Positions 51,878-60,656 of a stretch of 64,000 bases of DNA are shown here, piece after piece. A program made the position numbers and the translations under genes. The DNA lies in the NCBI RefSeq assembly GCF_023701485.1, contig NZ_JAMQBK010000035.1, forward strand, positions 1 to 64,000, in the 5' to 3' direction. Origin of the DNA: Aporhodopirellula aestuarii. GTDB lineage: Bacteria > Planctomycetota > Planctomycetia > Pirellulales > Pirellulaceae. The notes under the pieces are model-generated. The model saw nothing but the letters and a program-made list of their open reading frames with translations, did no database searches and was not told where the DNA came from. How positions within the stretch are numbered: position 1 is the first letter of the stretch; each line of letters opens with the position of its first letter.

Positions 51878-53140
51878 TCACCAGGAGAAAAACGGCCAGG
51901 GACCGGGGTGGTTTGCGTTGGGCGGCATCTCGATGAATCCGTCGCTTGCTCCGAGGGAGACGAGGTCACCGGAGCCCTTGCCGACGACCAGTTCGGCGCG
52001 TCCTGGGCCGGACATCCGGACGGCTCGCATCCAGTGAAGGTGCAGGATTTTAGGGCCGATTTCGTCCAACATCACCGACTGAGGTGTCGCCTGCCAGTGC
52101 ATGACGCCCGCGAGTTTGTCGATCAGGGGTAACGCGAATCGGACGGCGCCCATGGTGGCGCTGACGGGATTTCCTGGCAGGCCGACAATGGGTTTGGCGG
52201 TCGAGGTGTCGGCGTCTTGATAGATCGCACCCAGGATGGGCTTGCCCGGTCGCAGCGGCAATTTGTGGAAGATTGTTTTGGCGCCGATCGCGGCCGTGAT
52301 CGCCGGCACGTAGTCGTGATCGCCCATGGAAACTCCGCCGGTCAGGATGACGATGTCGTGTGCGGCAATTGCATCGAGCACTGCCTTTTGCAAGTGCTCC
52401 GGATCATCAGGGACGTGGAGCATCGTTGGTGATGCGACGTAAGGGCGTGTCGCCATCAGCGACTGCAGGGTGGGCGCGTTGCTGTTGCGAATCTTCCACG
52501 GTGGCAGCGATTCGTTTGACGTGTGGTTCACGTCGTCGAGTTCGTCACCCGTTGTGATGATGGCGACGCGAACCAAGCGGTGCACCGTTGCCGTGGTGAG
52601 ACCGAAGCTCGCGATCACACCGGCTTGCGGGCCCCGCACGACCACACCGGATGATAACGCCTGCTCGCCCGCGCCGATGTTTTCGGCGCGCCCACGGATA
52701 TTGTCTGCCGGACGGGTGAGTTTGGCTTCGGCGCGCCAGCGGATCGTGCCCAGCGGAGGCGATTTCGCGGCGGGGGTTTCGATCGTGTATTCCCGTTGGA
52801 TCACGCGGTCACAACCCGCCGGAACCATTCCGCCGGTGAAGATGCGGATCACACCAAAATCGGCGAAGTCGGGGGCGGGTGATCCAGGAATGCTTTCCCC
52901 CGTAACCGGGATTTCGTCGTTGCAGTGCAGTTCGCTGGACTCTACCGGCCGGCGCATTGCGATCGCGTAGCCGTCCATCGCCGAAACGTCGGCGGCCGGA
53001 TTATCACGGTCTGCGATGATCGGGCCTGCAAGTACGCGGCCGAGCAAGTTGCCGCAATCGTGTTCGACATCGACTGGAGTTAGCGGTTCGGCGAGTGCGG
53101 CGATCGCGTCGCCGGGGCAATCGAAAGCGTAGTGGTTCAT
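51878..53140 (-). CDS. moeA: Molybdopterin molybdenumtransferase (MoeA)
   Basis: A 420-residue MoeA protein, which inserts molybdate into adenylylated molybdopterin. Family segments are present in order: AMDGYAIAM near residue 55, FTGGMVPAGCDRVIQREYTI, VVRGPQAGVIASFGLTTATV, IITTGDELDD and ILTGGVSMGDHDYVPA in the catalytic MoCF domain, then VVGLPGNPVSATMGAVRFAL. Length is normal for MoeA and the protein is cytosolic. It overlaps the upstream MobA gene by 4 bp (ATGA), so the two are co-translated. The MogA partner is about 35 kb away in this window. Confidence 0.95.
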   Translation of the reverse strand: MNHYAFDCPGDAIAALAEPLTPVDVEHDCGNLLGRVLAGPIIADRDNPAADVSAMDGYAIAMRRPVESSELHCNDEIPVTGESIPGSPAPDFADFGVIRIFTGGMVPAGCDRVIQREYTIETPAAKSPPLGTIRWRAEAKLTRPADNIRGRAENIGAGEQALSSGVVVRGPQAGVIASFGLTTATVHRLVRVAIITTGDELDDVNHTSNESLPPWKIRNSNAPTLQSLMATRPYVASPTMLHVPDDPEHLQKAVLDAIAAHDIVILTGGVSMGDHDYVPAITAAIGAKTIFHKLPLRPGKPILGAIYQDADTSTAKPIVGLPGNPVSATMGAVRFALPLIDKLAGVMHWQATPQSVMLDEIGPKILHLHWMRAVRMSGPGRAELVVGKGSGDLVSLGASDGFIEMPPNANHPGPWPFFSW

Positions 53141-53775
53141 GGGTGAAGATCGGCAGGCGAATTGACGTTGTGGAGCACGTCAGCGGGCAGTCCGACGGTG
53201 ACGTGATCTATGGTTTGGATGAACCGATACAGGCTGCGACGGTGAGAGCGAGCCAACGAGGTGAGCTCCGCTAACATCCCCAACGGATAGACCGCGATGA
53301 GCGGTTGTAGCGTTTTGTCCAAGGATCCAACGGATGAGTCATCCGTTGCAATTGCCGAGGTGACCGCGCACACGATCCGATCAGGGGTCGATTCAAATTG
53401 CCGTAGCAGGACTCCCAAATGTTCCGCTTTGAGACGCGGCACGTCAACCGGCGTGAATAAGGCTCCGGTGCAGCGGAGTGTACCAACGAGTTCGAGTGAT
53501 CTCGATACGCCTTCGGCCGGACCACAGTCAGGCCGTGAGTCGACAACGGTGTGCAGGTCAGGAGAGTCCGGCAACGCAACCTCTGATGCATCCGCGGCGA
53601 GAGAAACCGCGATTTGATCGCAAACCGCAGAGAGTTGGCCGATGGCGTGTTGAAGAAATGTGCCGCCATCGGGATGCGGCAGCTCGGCTTTGCAACGACC
53701 CATCCGAGACGATCTACCACCGGCGAGAACAACGCCCAGGATTTGTTGCGGTCGATCATTCATGTGCGACGGCAC
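53137..53775 (-). CDS. mobA: Molybdenum cofactor guanylyltransferase (MobA-like)
   Basis: A 212-residue nucleotidyltransferase of the MobA family, which attaches GMP to molybdopterin to make the guanine dinucleotide cofactor. The GTP-binding motif is LAGGRSSRMGRCKAEL near residues 18-33, and the family FTPVDVPRLKAEHL is present. It overlaps moeA by 4 bp. The start at 53773-53775 fits; an in-frame ATG for MNDRPQQILG four codons later is also plausible. Presence of MobA suggests DMSO-reductase-type molybdoenzymes in the cell. Confidence 0.9.
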   Translation of the reverse strand: MPSHMNDRPQQILGVVLAGGRSSRMGRCKAELPHPDGGTFLQHAIGQLSAVCDQIAVSLAADASEVALPDSPDLHTVVDSRPDCGPAEGVSRSLELVGTLRCTGALFTPVDVPRLKAEHLGVLLRQFESTPDRIVCAVTSAIATDDSSVGSLDKTLQPLIAVYPLGMLAELTSLARSHRRSLYRFIQTIDHVTVGLPADVLHNVNSPADLHP

Positions 53776-53833
53776 GATTCATGCGAAGTCATGGTAATTT
53801 CGGTGATGGTGGTGGCGGCGATGACCGGCAATT

Positions 53834-53853
53834 CACGCGTCGTTTGACGCGTG
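53834..53853 (-). terminator. Perfect hairpin after the acyl-AMP ligase fusion gene
   Basis: CACGCGTC (53834-53841), loop GTTT, GACGCGTG (53846-53853). A perfect 8-bp GC-rich stem 57 bp beyond the stop codon at 53910 on the minus strand, before the MobA start. It probably ends the large gene's transcript; a T run is lacking. Confidence 0.5.
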
Positions 53854-53909
53854 ACGCATCACGAATGGGTTGACCCAATGAATTCAGCGGTGCGGAGCAC
53901 TCGCGGTAT

Positions 53910-56900
53910 CTAGCCGGTTTCGGCGAGCGAGGTGGCTGGGATTCCTTGCAGTTCATTGTAGTGGAACTGCGTGCGATCGACAGTAAAGCGAATCTGCTCT
54001 TCGGAATGCTCGCTGGTGATGAAGAACCGCAAGCGAGCGGCGGATTCGTCGACTGCGGGATAGAGAATCGGTTGCACGTTGATCGCGTCTTTCTTCAACC
54101 GATTGCTCAACCTCAGCGCGACCAGCGAGTTCCCAGTGATGACGGGCACGACGGGAGTTCCGCCGCTGTCTCCGGTATCAAGACCGGATTTACGGCAAAG
54201 TGAAAGGAACAACTGGCTGTTCTGACGCAGTCGTTCGACGCGTTCCGGTTCGCGTTCGAGCACATCGAGGGACGCGATCGCCGCGGCGACTTGGCTGGGA
54301 GGCATCCCCACGCTGAAGACAAAACCGGGGGCGGTGTAACGCAGTAACTCGACCAGGGCCTGTGGGCCAGCGATGTATCCGCCGCACGACGAAGCCGATT
54401 TACTCAGCGTGCCCATCCAGATATCGACATCTTTCGGATTGAGACCGAAGTGCTCTGCGATGCCGTGTCCGGTTTTGCCCATCGTTCCAAAACTGTGGGC
54501 TTCATCGACCATCAACATGCAGCGATGACGTTTTTTGACTTCGATGAACTTCGGCACGTCGGCGAAATCGCCGTCCATGCTGTAGACGCCTTCGATGACA
54601 ATGAGGGTCCGTCGGTATTGGTGCCGAAGCGCCGTCAACATTCGGTCGAGCGATTCGTAATCGTTGTGTGGGAACGGTCGCCGTTTGGCACCGGACAGCA
54701 ACGCCCCTTGCACGATGCTGTTGTGGGACAACGCGTCGTGCAAGATCAGATCTTCGGGGCCGACGAGGTGTCCGATCGTGGTTTCGTTGGTTGCGTGACC
54801 TCCGACCATCGTGATCGCAGCGTCGACACCGACCCATTCGGCGATGCGGCGTTCGAGTTGGCCGTGGATCGGTTTTTCACCGCTGACGAGTCGACTGGCC
54901 GAGACGCTCGTTCCGTACTGCGCGATCGCGTCGGAGGCCGCCGCAGAAACTTCGGGGTGACCGCTCAGGCCGAGATAGTTGTAGCTGGCGAAACTGATGT
55001 ACGTTTCACCGTCGATCATCGTCGTATCGCTGACGATGTTGTCGTGAACGGTGAAGTACGGGTTGGGGCAGCCCGTCAATTGCATCTGCCGCATGGTGGC
55101 TTTGAGCCGGCGGTATTCGGTGAACTGGGTCACGTCGTCTTCGGGAGCCACCGAGACGCTGCGGATCGGACGGGTTGCGTTGCCGTCGATGGAATGCGCG
55201 GTGATCGCCGCTTCCAGATCCGAGCCGTTGATTTGATCATCGGTGGCGCCGAGTTGTTGATTGGGATCGGCGAGGAACGCTTCGGCGCGGGCCCGGGCAC
55301 CGGCCGGCAGGTACCGTTCGACCGCTGCGGCGGTTTGTCCGATCGTTTCGATTTCGTCGAGCACCTGTTCGGGAAAGCGTCCGCCGAAGGTACGTTCGAG
55401 GCTGCGGGCGATTTCGAGTCGTTCGAGACTATCGAGACCGAGATCCAAGACGATGTTGGTGTCCGTCGACATTTGGCCGGCCCGCTCGCCAGCGATGCGG
55501 CGGACGTGCGTTTCGATCGCATCGATGATGACGGGATCGGCGGGCACATTGAGTCCGCTGCTACCTGCGGCGGCTTTCATCATCGTTTCGCCAGCCATGG
55601 CAGATGGCTGCAGTGATGATTCTTCGCCACGGATCCACTGTGCAACGACTTTCAATTCGTTGTCACGAACGGCGTGCAAACAGGCGTGACGTTGGATCTT
55701 GCCGCTGCTCGTTTTCGGCACGCTGCTGTTACGGACGAGGTAGACCGCGTCGGGTGGAAGATCATGTTCGGCGGTGACCGCGCGACGGATCGATTGCAAG
55801 TGATCGTCCCAATCGAGATCGCGACGACGAATGGTTTCAGCGACGATCACGAGTTGCTCGCGGTCGCTATCGGTCATCGCAAACGCGGCAACGGATCCAG
55901 CTTGCACGACGTCGCTAGCCCGTTCGACGGTTTCCTCGATGTCTTGCGGGTAACGATTGACGCCCCGCACGATGATCATGTCCTTCAACCGCCCGGACAC
56001 GAACAGTTGTCCTTCGTGCAGAAAACCCAAATCGCCTGTTCGCAAAAACGGGCCTTGGTTGTCGCTCGTCATCGCGGCGAACGTTTTCTTCGATTCTTCG
56101 CGTCGTTGCCAATAGCCACGACCAACCGAAGGGCTCTTCACCCATATCTCGCCGATCGAGCCCGGGGCGAGCAAATCGCAGGTGTCAGGGTCAACGATTT
56201 CGATCTGTTCTCCCGGCAAGACGCGTCCGCATCCGACCAGTTCGCGACCGGAATCGGGATCGGTGGGAGCACTTACTTTTTTGTTGTCGAGCGAGGGACC
56301 GTCGAATCGCGACAACACCGGACGCGCTTGATCCTTCCCGTTGTCCTTCGGACCGCCTGTCACGATCAGGGTTGTTTCCGCCATCCCATAGCACGGCAGG
56401 TGCGAGGTGCTTTGGAATCCGATCTTGCTGAACCGTTGTGTGAACGCATCGAGCGTTGAAGCGCGGATCGGTTCGGCGCCATTGAACGCAATTTCCCAGG
56501 ACGAAAGATCAAGGCCAGCGACTTCTTCATCGGTGATCTTGTCGACGCACAACTGGTACGCGAAGTTCGGTCCACCGCTCACGGTAACGTTGTGCTTCGA
56601 AACGACGTGTAGCCATCGCGCCGGTCGTTGCAGGAATGCCATCGGGCTCATCAAGACGTTCGGGCAACCCATGAACATCGGCATCACGACGCCACCGATC
56701 AGCCCCATGTCGTGATACGTCGGCAGCCACGATGCGCCGACGATTGACCGCGACGGTTGGAACGCGTGCAGAATCAGTTCGCTGTTGGCGACCAGATTCT
56801 CGTGCGTGAGCATGACGCCTTTTGGCGAACCAGTCGAACCGGAGGTGTACTGCAACACGCCGAGCGCGTCGCTGCGCAGTCGTGGGCAACGCCAATAGGA

Positions 56901-57389
56901 CCCGTCGCGGTGATCGGGCGAATCGGTGCCGAGCAATTGAACGCCGACGAGGTCCTCGTGGAGGTGTGGACCGGAGAGTTGTTCAATGACCGAACTGGTC
57001 GACAACGCCCACCGTGCGTCGGCGTCGAGCACGATGGAACGGATCCGCGAGGCTTTGCGGTTACGTCGGGGTGGGAAGGCAGGAACCGCGATGGCGCCGG
57101 TGGCAAAGACCGCAAACAGTGAAACAACAAATTCCAACCCCGGCGGGTAAAGCAACAACACGCGGTCGCCGGGACGGATACCGCACCGGCCTTGCAGGTA
57201 ACCGGCGAGTCCGCGGACCTCGTCCCATAACTCCGCGTAGCTGAGCGATTCCTCGGCGTCCTCGCCGTCAGTGAACGAGAACGCGGTGTTCGAGGATCGG
57301 GCCTGTTCCCAGTGCCGCAGGATCGATACGAAATGGTCCCGCGGGGGCATATCGCCAGAGAAGTATTTTTGCAGATCCACCAGTTTCAA
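53910..57389 (-). CDS. Fusion of fatty acyl-AMP ligase, acyl carrier protein and alpha-oxoamine synthase
   Basis: A 1159-residue trifunctional protein. Residues 1-590 are a fatty acyl-AMP ligase: AMP-binding YTSGSTGSPKGV (181-192), LPCYGMAETTLIVTGG and the C-terminal SSGKIQRH. Residues about 620-700 are an acyl carrier protein with the phosphopantetheine Ser654 in LGLDSLE. Residues about 770-1155 are a PLP-dependent alpha-oxoamine synthase: YNYLGLSGHPEV, IEGVYSMDGD, VDEAHSFG and Lys997 in TLSKSASSCGGY. The expected chemistry is activation of a fatty acid, loading on the carrier domain, and decarboxylative condensation with an amino acid to give a long-chain amino-ketone, as in sphingolipid, sulfonolipid or related lipid routes. 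The amino acid is not predictable. No dedicated reductase gene is adjacent. Confidence 0.9.
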   Translation of the reverse strand: MKLVDLQKYFSGDMPPRDHFVSILRHWEQARSSNTAFSFTDGEDAEESLSYAELWDEVRGLAGYLQGRCGIRPGDRVLLLYPPGLEFVVSLFAVFATGAIAVPAFPPRRNRKASRIRSIVLDADARWALSTSSVIEQLSGPHLHEDLVGVQLLGTDSPDHRDGSYWRCPRLRSDALGVLQYTSGSTGSPKGVMLTHENLVANSELILHAFQPSRSIVGASWLPTYHDMGLIGGVVMPMFMGCPNVLMSPMAFLQRPARWLHVVSKHNVTVSGGPNFAYQLCVDKITDEEVAGLDLSSWEIAFNGAEPIRASTLDAFTQRFSKIGFQSTSHLPCYGMAETTLIVTGGPKDNGKDQARPVLSRFDGPSLDNKKVSAPTDPDSGRELVGCGRVLPGEQIEIVDPDTCDLLAPGSIGEIWVKSPSVGRGYWQRREESKKTFAAMTSDNQGPFLRTGDLGFLHEGQLFVSGRLKDMIIVRGVNRYPQDIEETVERASDVVQAGSVAAFAMTDSDREQLVIVAETIRRRDLDWDDHLQSIRRAVTAEHDLPPDAVYLVRNSSVPKTSSGKIQRHACLHAVRDNELKVVAQWIRGEESSLQPSAMAGETMMKAAAGSSGLNVPADPVIIDAIETHVRRIAGERAGQMSTDTNIVLDLGLDSLERLEIARSLERTFGGRFPEQVLDEIETIGQTAAAVERYLPAGARARAEAFLADPNQQLGATDDQINGSDLEAAITAHSIDGNATRPIRSVSVAPEDDVTQFTEYRRLKATMRQMQLTGCPNPYFTVHDNIVSDTTMIDGETYISFASYNYLGLSGHPEVSAAASDAIAQYGTSVSASRLVSGEKPIHGQLERRIAEWVGVDAAITMVGGHATNETTIGHLVGPEDLILHDALSHNSIVQGALLSGAKRRPFPHNDYESLDRMLTALRHQYRRTLIVIEGVYSMDGDFADVPKFIEVKKRHRCMLMVDEAHSFGTMGKTGHGIAEHFGLNPKDVDIWMGTLSKSASSCGGYIAGPQALVELLRYTAPGFVFSVGMPPSQVAAAIASLDVLEREPERVERLRQNSQLFLSLCRKSGLDTGDSGGTPVVPVITGNSLVALRLSNRLKKDAINVQPILYPAVDESAARLRFFITSEHSEEQIRFTVDRTQFHYNELQGIPATSLAETG

Positions 57390-57546
57390 CCTATCGCGGT
57401 TACGAGCTTTCGACGTGTAAGTCTATTTTCCCTGACATGCAACATCGGCAGATGAGGAAAGGAACACCGCCTTAGCCCCGAATTATCCAGATGCTACAGT
57501 TTGACAGGAGGTTACAAGTCGGAAAACCCGTTAAACCGGACGATTT

Positions 57547-58326
57547 TCATCTCCAGATCCGCGGAACGGACAGTCCAGCGACCCCGCTGGTGTCGCCGGA
57601 TCCGAGCGGTTGGATGTAGGTACCCGAGCTTCCGGGGCTCAATTCGGTGGCTCGGAGGCCCGATTGCAGCGAGGTGCGAGGTGTCTCGCGGGTCACGAAA
57701 CTGCTTGTTATGGGGGCGTTTCCTGCCGTTCCAAGCGGGGCAACGGGGGCGTCACTGGAAAGTGGACGCAGCCGGGCGGCGATTTCTGGCGCCACGTTGC
57801 TCGCCAAACTTTGCGTCGCCGGTGGTGCCACCCGCCCAACCGGTTCGAAGTCAACTTGCTCCTCCCGGGCGATTCGAGTCAAGCGCTGGGGGACATCAAC
57901 CGTCTGCGTGACGGCTTCCCATTGGACCTGAGTTTTGGTTTCGGCGACCACGTGATCGAGCGGTTGCCAGCGAGTTTCGGGGACGTGGTGGTAGGCCACG
58001 GTCGGTTGTCGGAACGGATTCCAACGACCTTCGACTTTCGGAACCCACCGAAATTCGGTGACTGGCGTGTAGATACGGCGGGTTGTCGGCCTAGTTTCCA
58101 CAACCGTTTTGGGTTTGAAAACGGTTTCCTGGCGTTGAGTCATCTTGGTTTCGACGACTGGTCGTTCGATGGTCCTGACGACCTTGCGATAGACGATGCC
58201 TGTTGACGGATCGGTGTAATATCCGGGCGTATCCTCGGCGAGCAAGAGAGAAGGGGAGCTGACCATAACCACGGAAACCGCGATCAAGCCGTGAAACTGC
58301 TTGCGAAAACGTGCGACATGTCGCAT
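57547..58326 (-). CDS. Secreted lineage-specific protein with Val/Thr/Glu-rich repeats
   Basis: A 259-residue exported protein with a signal peptide near residues 10-30 (FHGLIAVSVVMVSSPSLLLA). The mature part begins YYTDPSTGIVYRKVVRTIER and continues with short beta-type repeats of alternating Val/Thr and charged residues (ETKMTQRQETVFKPKTVVET, RRIYTPVTEFRWVPKVEGRW). This composition is typical of planctomycete wall- or surface-associated proteins without known function. The C-terminal 100 residues are Ala/Pro/Ser-rich. It is a single gene between the lipid-synthase fusion and the Trm112-like gene. Confidence 0.7.
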   Translation of the reverse strand: MRHVARFRKQFHGLIAVSVVMVSSPSLLLAEDTPGYYTDPSTGIVYRKVVRTIERPVVETKMTQRQETVFKPKTVVETRPTTRRIYTPVTEFRWVPKVEGRWNPFRQPTVAYHHVPETRWQPLDHVVAETKTQVQWEAVTQTVDVPQRLTRIAREEQVDFEPVGRVAPPATQSLASNVAPEIAARLRPLSSDAPVAPLGTAGNAPITSSFVTRETPRTSLQSGLRATELSPGSSGTYIQPLGSGDTSGVAGLSVPRIWR

Positions 58327-58465
58327 GACAATCCCTCGTCGTGCGTTACGAAGGCCCGCAGCCAGAACGGCTAGGCGAGCGTTCTAAAAGAGAAGACAAT
58401 GCGAGTCTATTCGGACTTCGGCCCCCACACTCATTAAAACCAAACCGCATCGCGGGCAGAAACGC

Positions 58466-58726
58466 ATGATGATAACCCCGGATATTTTGCCTATCTTACG
58501 ATGCCCTTGTGGGGGTGATGCACTGGTGCTCGCGGATGTACACGTCATCGAACGGGTCAACGCCGCGATCGCCGCGGGCACCGCACGCGACCAATTGGGG
58601 ACCCGGGTGGAAGAGCCGATCGACGCGGGTTTGGTGAATCAGGCGGGCGATCGTCTGTATCCGGTTCGCGAGGATATCGCGACGCTGATCGCCGACAGTG
58701 CGATTCGAATTTCGGAGTTGGGCTAG
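58466..58726 (+). CDS. Trm112-like small zinc-finger-type protein
   Basis: An 86-residue protein matching the Trm112/UPF0434 fold: LPILRCPCGGDALVLADV at the N-terminus and DRLYPVREDIATLIADSA at the C-terminus, with a family-like insert between. Bacterial members bind methyltransferases or are of unknown role. Only one CPC cysteine pair is present, so a full zinc site is not evident. Two adjacent ATG codons (58466 and 58469) could start it. It precedes the quinone reductase gene by 281 bp. Confidence 0.75.
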   Translation: MMITPDILPILRCPCGGDALVLADVHVIERVNAAIAAGTARDQLGTRVEEPIDAGLVNQAGDRLYPVREDIATLIADSAIRISELG

Positions 58727-59007
58727 GTGGACAGCGAGACGATTCACGGAGCTCGGTCTCTCGGGGGCCAAGAATTTTGGGCGTTACCCGCGTTCGGAGC
58801 CTCGGAGAATCTCAGCTACGTCACGGGCGGTAACTCCAGTCGGTCTGCCAGAAAGTGGCCGCTGTCCAACGAGCCGATTTGCGTTGCTTTGTTGTCCGGG
58901 GCTGTCGGGCTCTGAAACGAGTCGGCTCGTTGCGTTAGATTATCGCGTCGGTGCCAGGTCGCCGACTTTCCCCCACTTCTGATTCACTTTTTTTCAATTT
59001 CGATTTC

Positions 59008-60012
59008 ATGAAAGCTGCTTTTGTGACGGCCACCGGTGCTCCGGAGGCGATTCAATATGGAGATGTTCCCGATCCTCAGATTGGCGACGATCAAGTTTTG
59101 ATCCGCACGCACGCGATGTCGGTCAATCCGATCGATACGTATGTGCGATCGGGAGTGGTGGCGATGGAGTTGCCGTTCCCATACTTCCCCGGTTGCGATG
59201 CGGCCGGAGTGGTCGAGGCCATCGGGGCGAACGTGAAGCGTTTTTCGGTCGGCGAGCGGGTTTGGACGACGAATCAAGGTTTGCTCGGCCGGCAGGGCAC
59301 GTTTGCTGAAAAGATTGCCGTGGACGAGAAATGGGTGTTTGCATTGCTTGACGCCGTCTCGTTCGAGGACGCTGCGGCGTGTGCCCTGGTCGGAATCACC
59401 GCGCATCTGGGATTGTTTCGCGAGGCCCAGTTGCAGCCTGGTGAGAGTGTCTTGGTGATCGGCGGTAGCGGCGGCGTGGGATCGATGGTCGTTCAGCTAG
59501 CGGTCGCATCGGGAGCACGTGTGATCGCGACGGCGGGCAGTGATGAGAAAGCCGAGTTGGTCCGTGGCTTTGGCGCCGAAGAAGTTATTCTTTACAAAAC
59601 CCAATCGATCCCCGAACAGGTTCGGCAGTTCAGCGAGCGTGGCGTCAACGTCGTTTGGGAAACTCGCCGCGAACCCGACTTCGCGACCGCGATCGACGTC
59701 ATGGCCGAACGCGGTCGAATGGTGTTGATGGCCGGACGCGACGCTCAGCCCCCGTTTCCGGTCGGGCCGTTTTACGTCAAAGAATGTTCGCTGCACGGTT
59801 TCGTGATGTTCAAAGCGACGCCGTTTGAAATGCGGGCTGCGGCGGAGGAGTTGTCACGGATGATGGCCGCCGGAAAAGTTAAAGCGAATATCGGCGCGAG
59901 TTTCACGCTCGCGGAAGCTGCCCAGGCTCACGCGTTGCAGGAATCGGCAACACTCGGGGAGAGCGATCAGTTGTGCGGCAAAATCATCGTCACGAGTACC
60001 CCTGAATCATGA
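59008..60012 (+). CDS. Zinc-independent quinone reductase / MDR-family oxidoreductase
   Basis: A 334-residue medium-chain dehydrogenase of the NADPH:quinone oxidoreductase group. The N-terminus [20 protein letters not shown], the segment [20 protein letters not shown], and the NADPH-binding [20 protein letters not shown] are all typical. Catalytic-zinc cysteines are absent, so it is the zinc-free subgroup that reduces quinones or enones. ATG 59008 is chosen over 58951, which would add a non-homologous lead. The hisI start overlaps its stop by 4 bp (ATGA), so the two genes are cotranscribed, an odd functional pairing. Confidence 0.92.
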   Translation: MKAAFVTATGAPEAIQYGDVPDPQIGDDQVLIRTHAMSVNPIDTYVRSGVVAMELPFPYFPGCDAAGVVEAIGANVKRFSVGERVWTTNQGLLGRQGTFAEKIAVDEKWVFALLDAVSFEDAAACALVGITAHLGLFREAQLQPGESVLVIGGSGGVGSMVVQLAVASGARVIATAGSDEKAELVRGFGAEEVILYKTQSIPEQVRQFSERGVNVVWETRREPDFATAIDVMAERGRMVLMAGRDAQPPFPVGPFYVKECSLHGFVMFKATPFEMRAAAEELSRMMAAGKVKANIGASFTLAEAAQAHALQESATLGESDQLCGKIIVTSTPES

Positions 60013-60446
60013 ACGCACCCACCTCGCCACTGCCCAATTTTGCCGCCGGTGTTCTTTGCGACGCCAGCGACGATCGACTGTTGCCCGCCATCGCTCAAGA
60101 CGCCGAGTCTGGCCGCGTGCTGATGCTCGCGTGGATGAACGAGGAGGCGTGGTCCGAAACGCTTCAAACCGGCCGAGCGGTCTATTTCAGCCGCTCACGT
60201 GGCAAGCTGTGGAGGAAAGGCGAAACGAGTGGGCACCAGCAGATCGTGCGGAGTGTCCAAGTCGATTGCGACGGCGACACGATTCTTTTACATGTCGACC
60301 AAACCGGTGCTGCCTGCCACGAGGGTTACGCAAGTTGCTTCTTTCGCGACGTCAATTCCAGCGGTGAAGTGGACATTCGAGAGCCGCGATTGGTGGATCC
60401 CGCGGACGTCTATGGGTCAGACACGACCACCCATGTGTCCCGGTGA
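60009..60446 (+). CDS. hisI: Phosphoribosyl-AMP cyclohydrolase
   Basis: A 145-residue HisI, the third step of histidine synthesis, opening the purine ring of phosphoribosyl-AMP. Family motifs: [46 protein letters not shown] and the zinc-site [12 protein letters not shown]. It is a stand-alone protein, not fused to HisE. It begins inside the last codons of the quinone reductase gene and no other his gene is nearby. Confidence 0.95.
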   Translation: MNAPTSPLPNFAAGVLCDASDDRLLPAIAQDAESGRVLMLAWMNEEAWSETLQTGRAVYFSRSRGKLWRKGETSGHQQIVRSVQVDCDGDTILLHVDQTGAACHEGYASCFFRDVNSSGEVDIREPRLVDPADVYGSDTTTHVSR

Positions 60447-60656
60447 TTGAGCGGAATATTCTGCCTAATCGTTTCAACCGATTTCTCGCTAACCGCAAAC
60501 CTTGACAAGGTTTCAATTTCGGTTCAAGAACCATTGACCCTGCAGGGGCTGAGACGTTCACTTGCACCGGAACACGCCTCCGAGTCGTATGCGCGACCGT
60601 CGGCGAGGTTCCATCCTGATCGTCTCACTTTTTGACGCTAACCGCTGGATTGGCCC

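Noticed and set aside
54450-55616. 388-residue plus-strand open frame opposite the lipid-synthase fusion
   Set aside because: Entirely antisense to residues of the carrier and oxoamine synthase domains, with no family similarity.
58727-58915. 62-residue frame right after the Trm112-like gene
   Set aside because: It begins just after the stop codon and has no similarity, signal peptide or ribosome-binding site.
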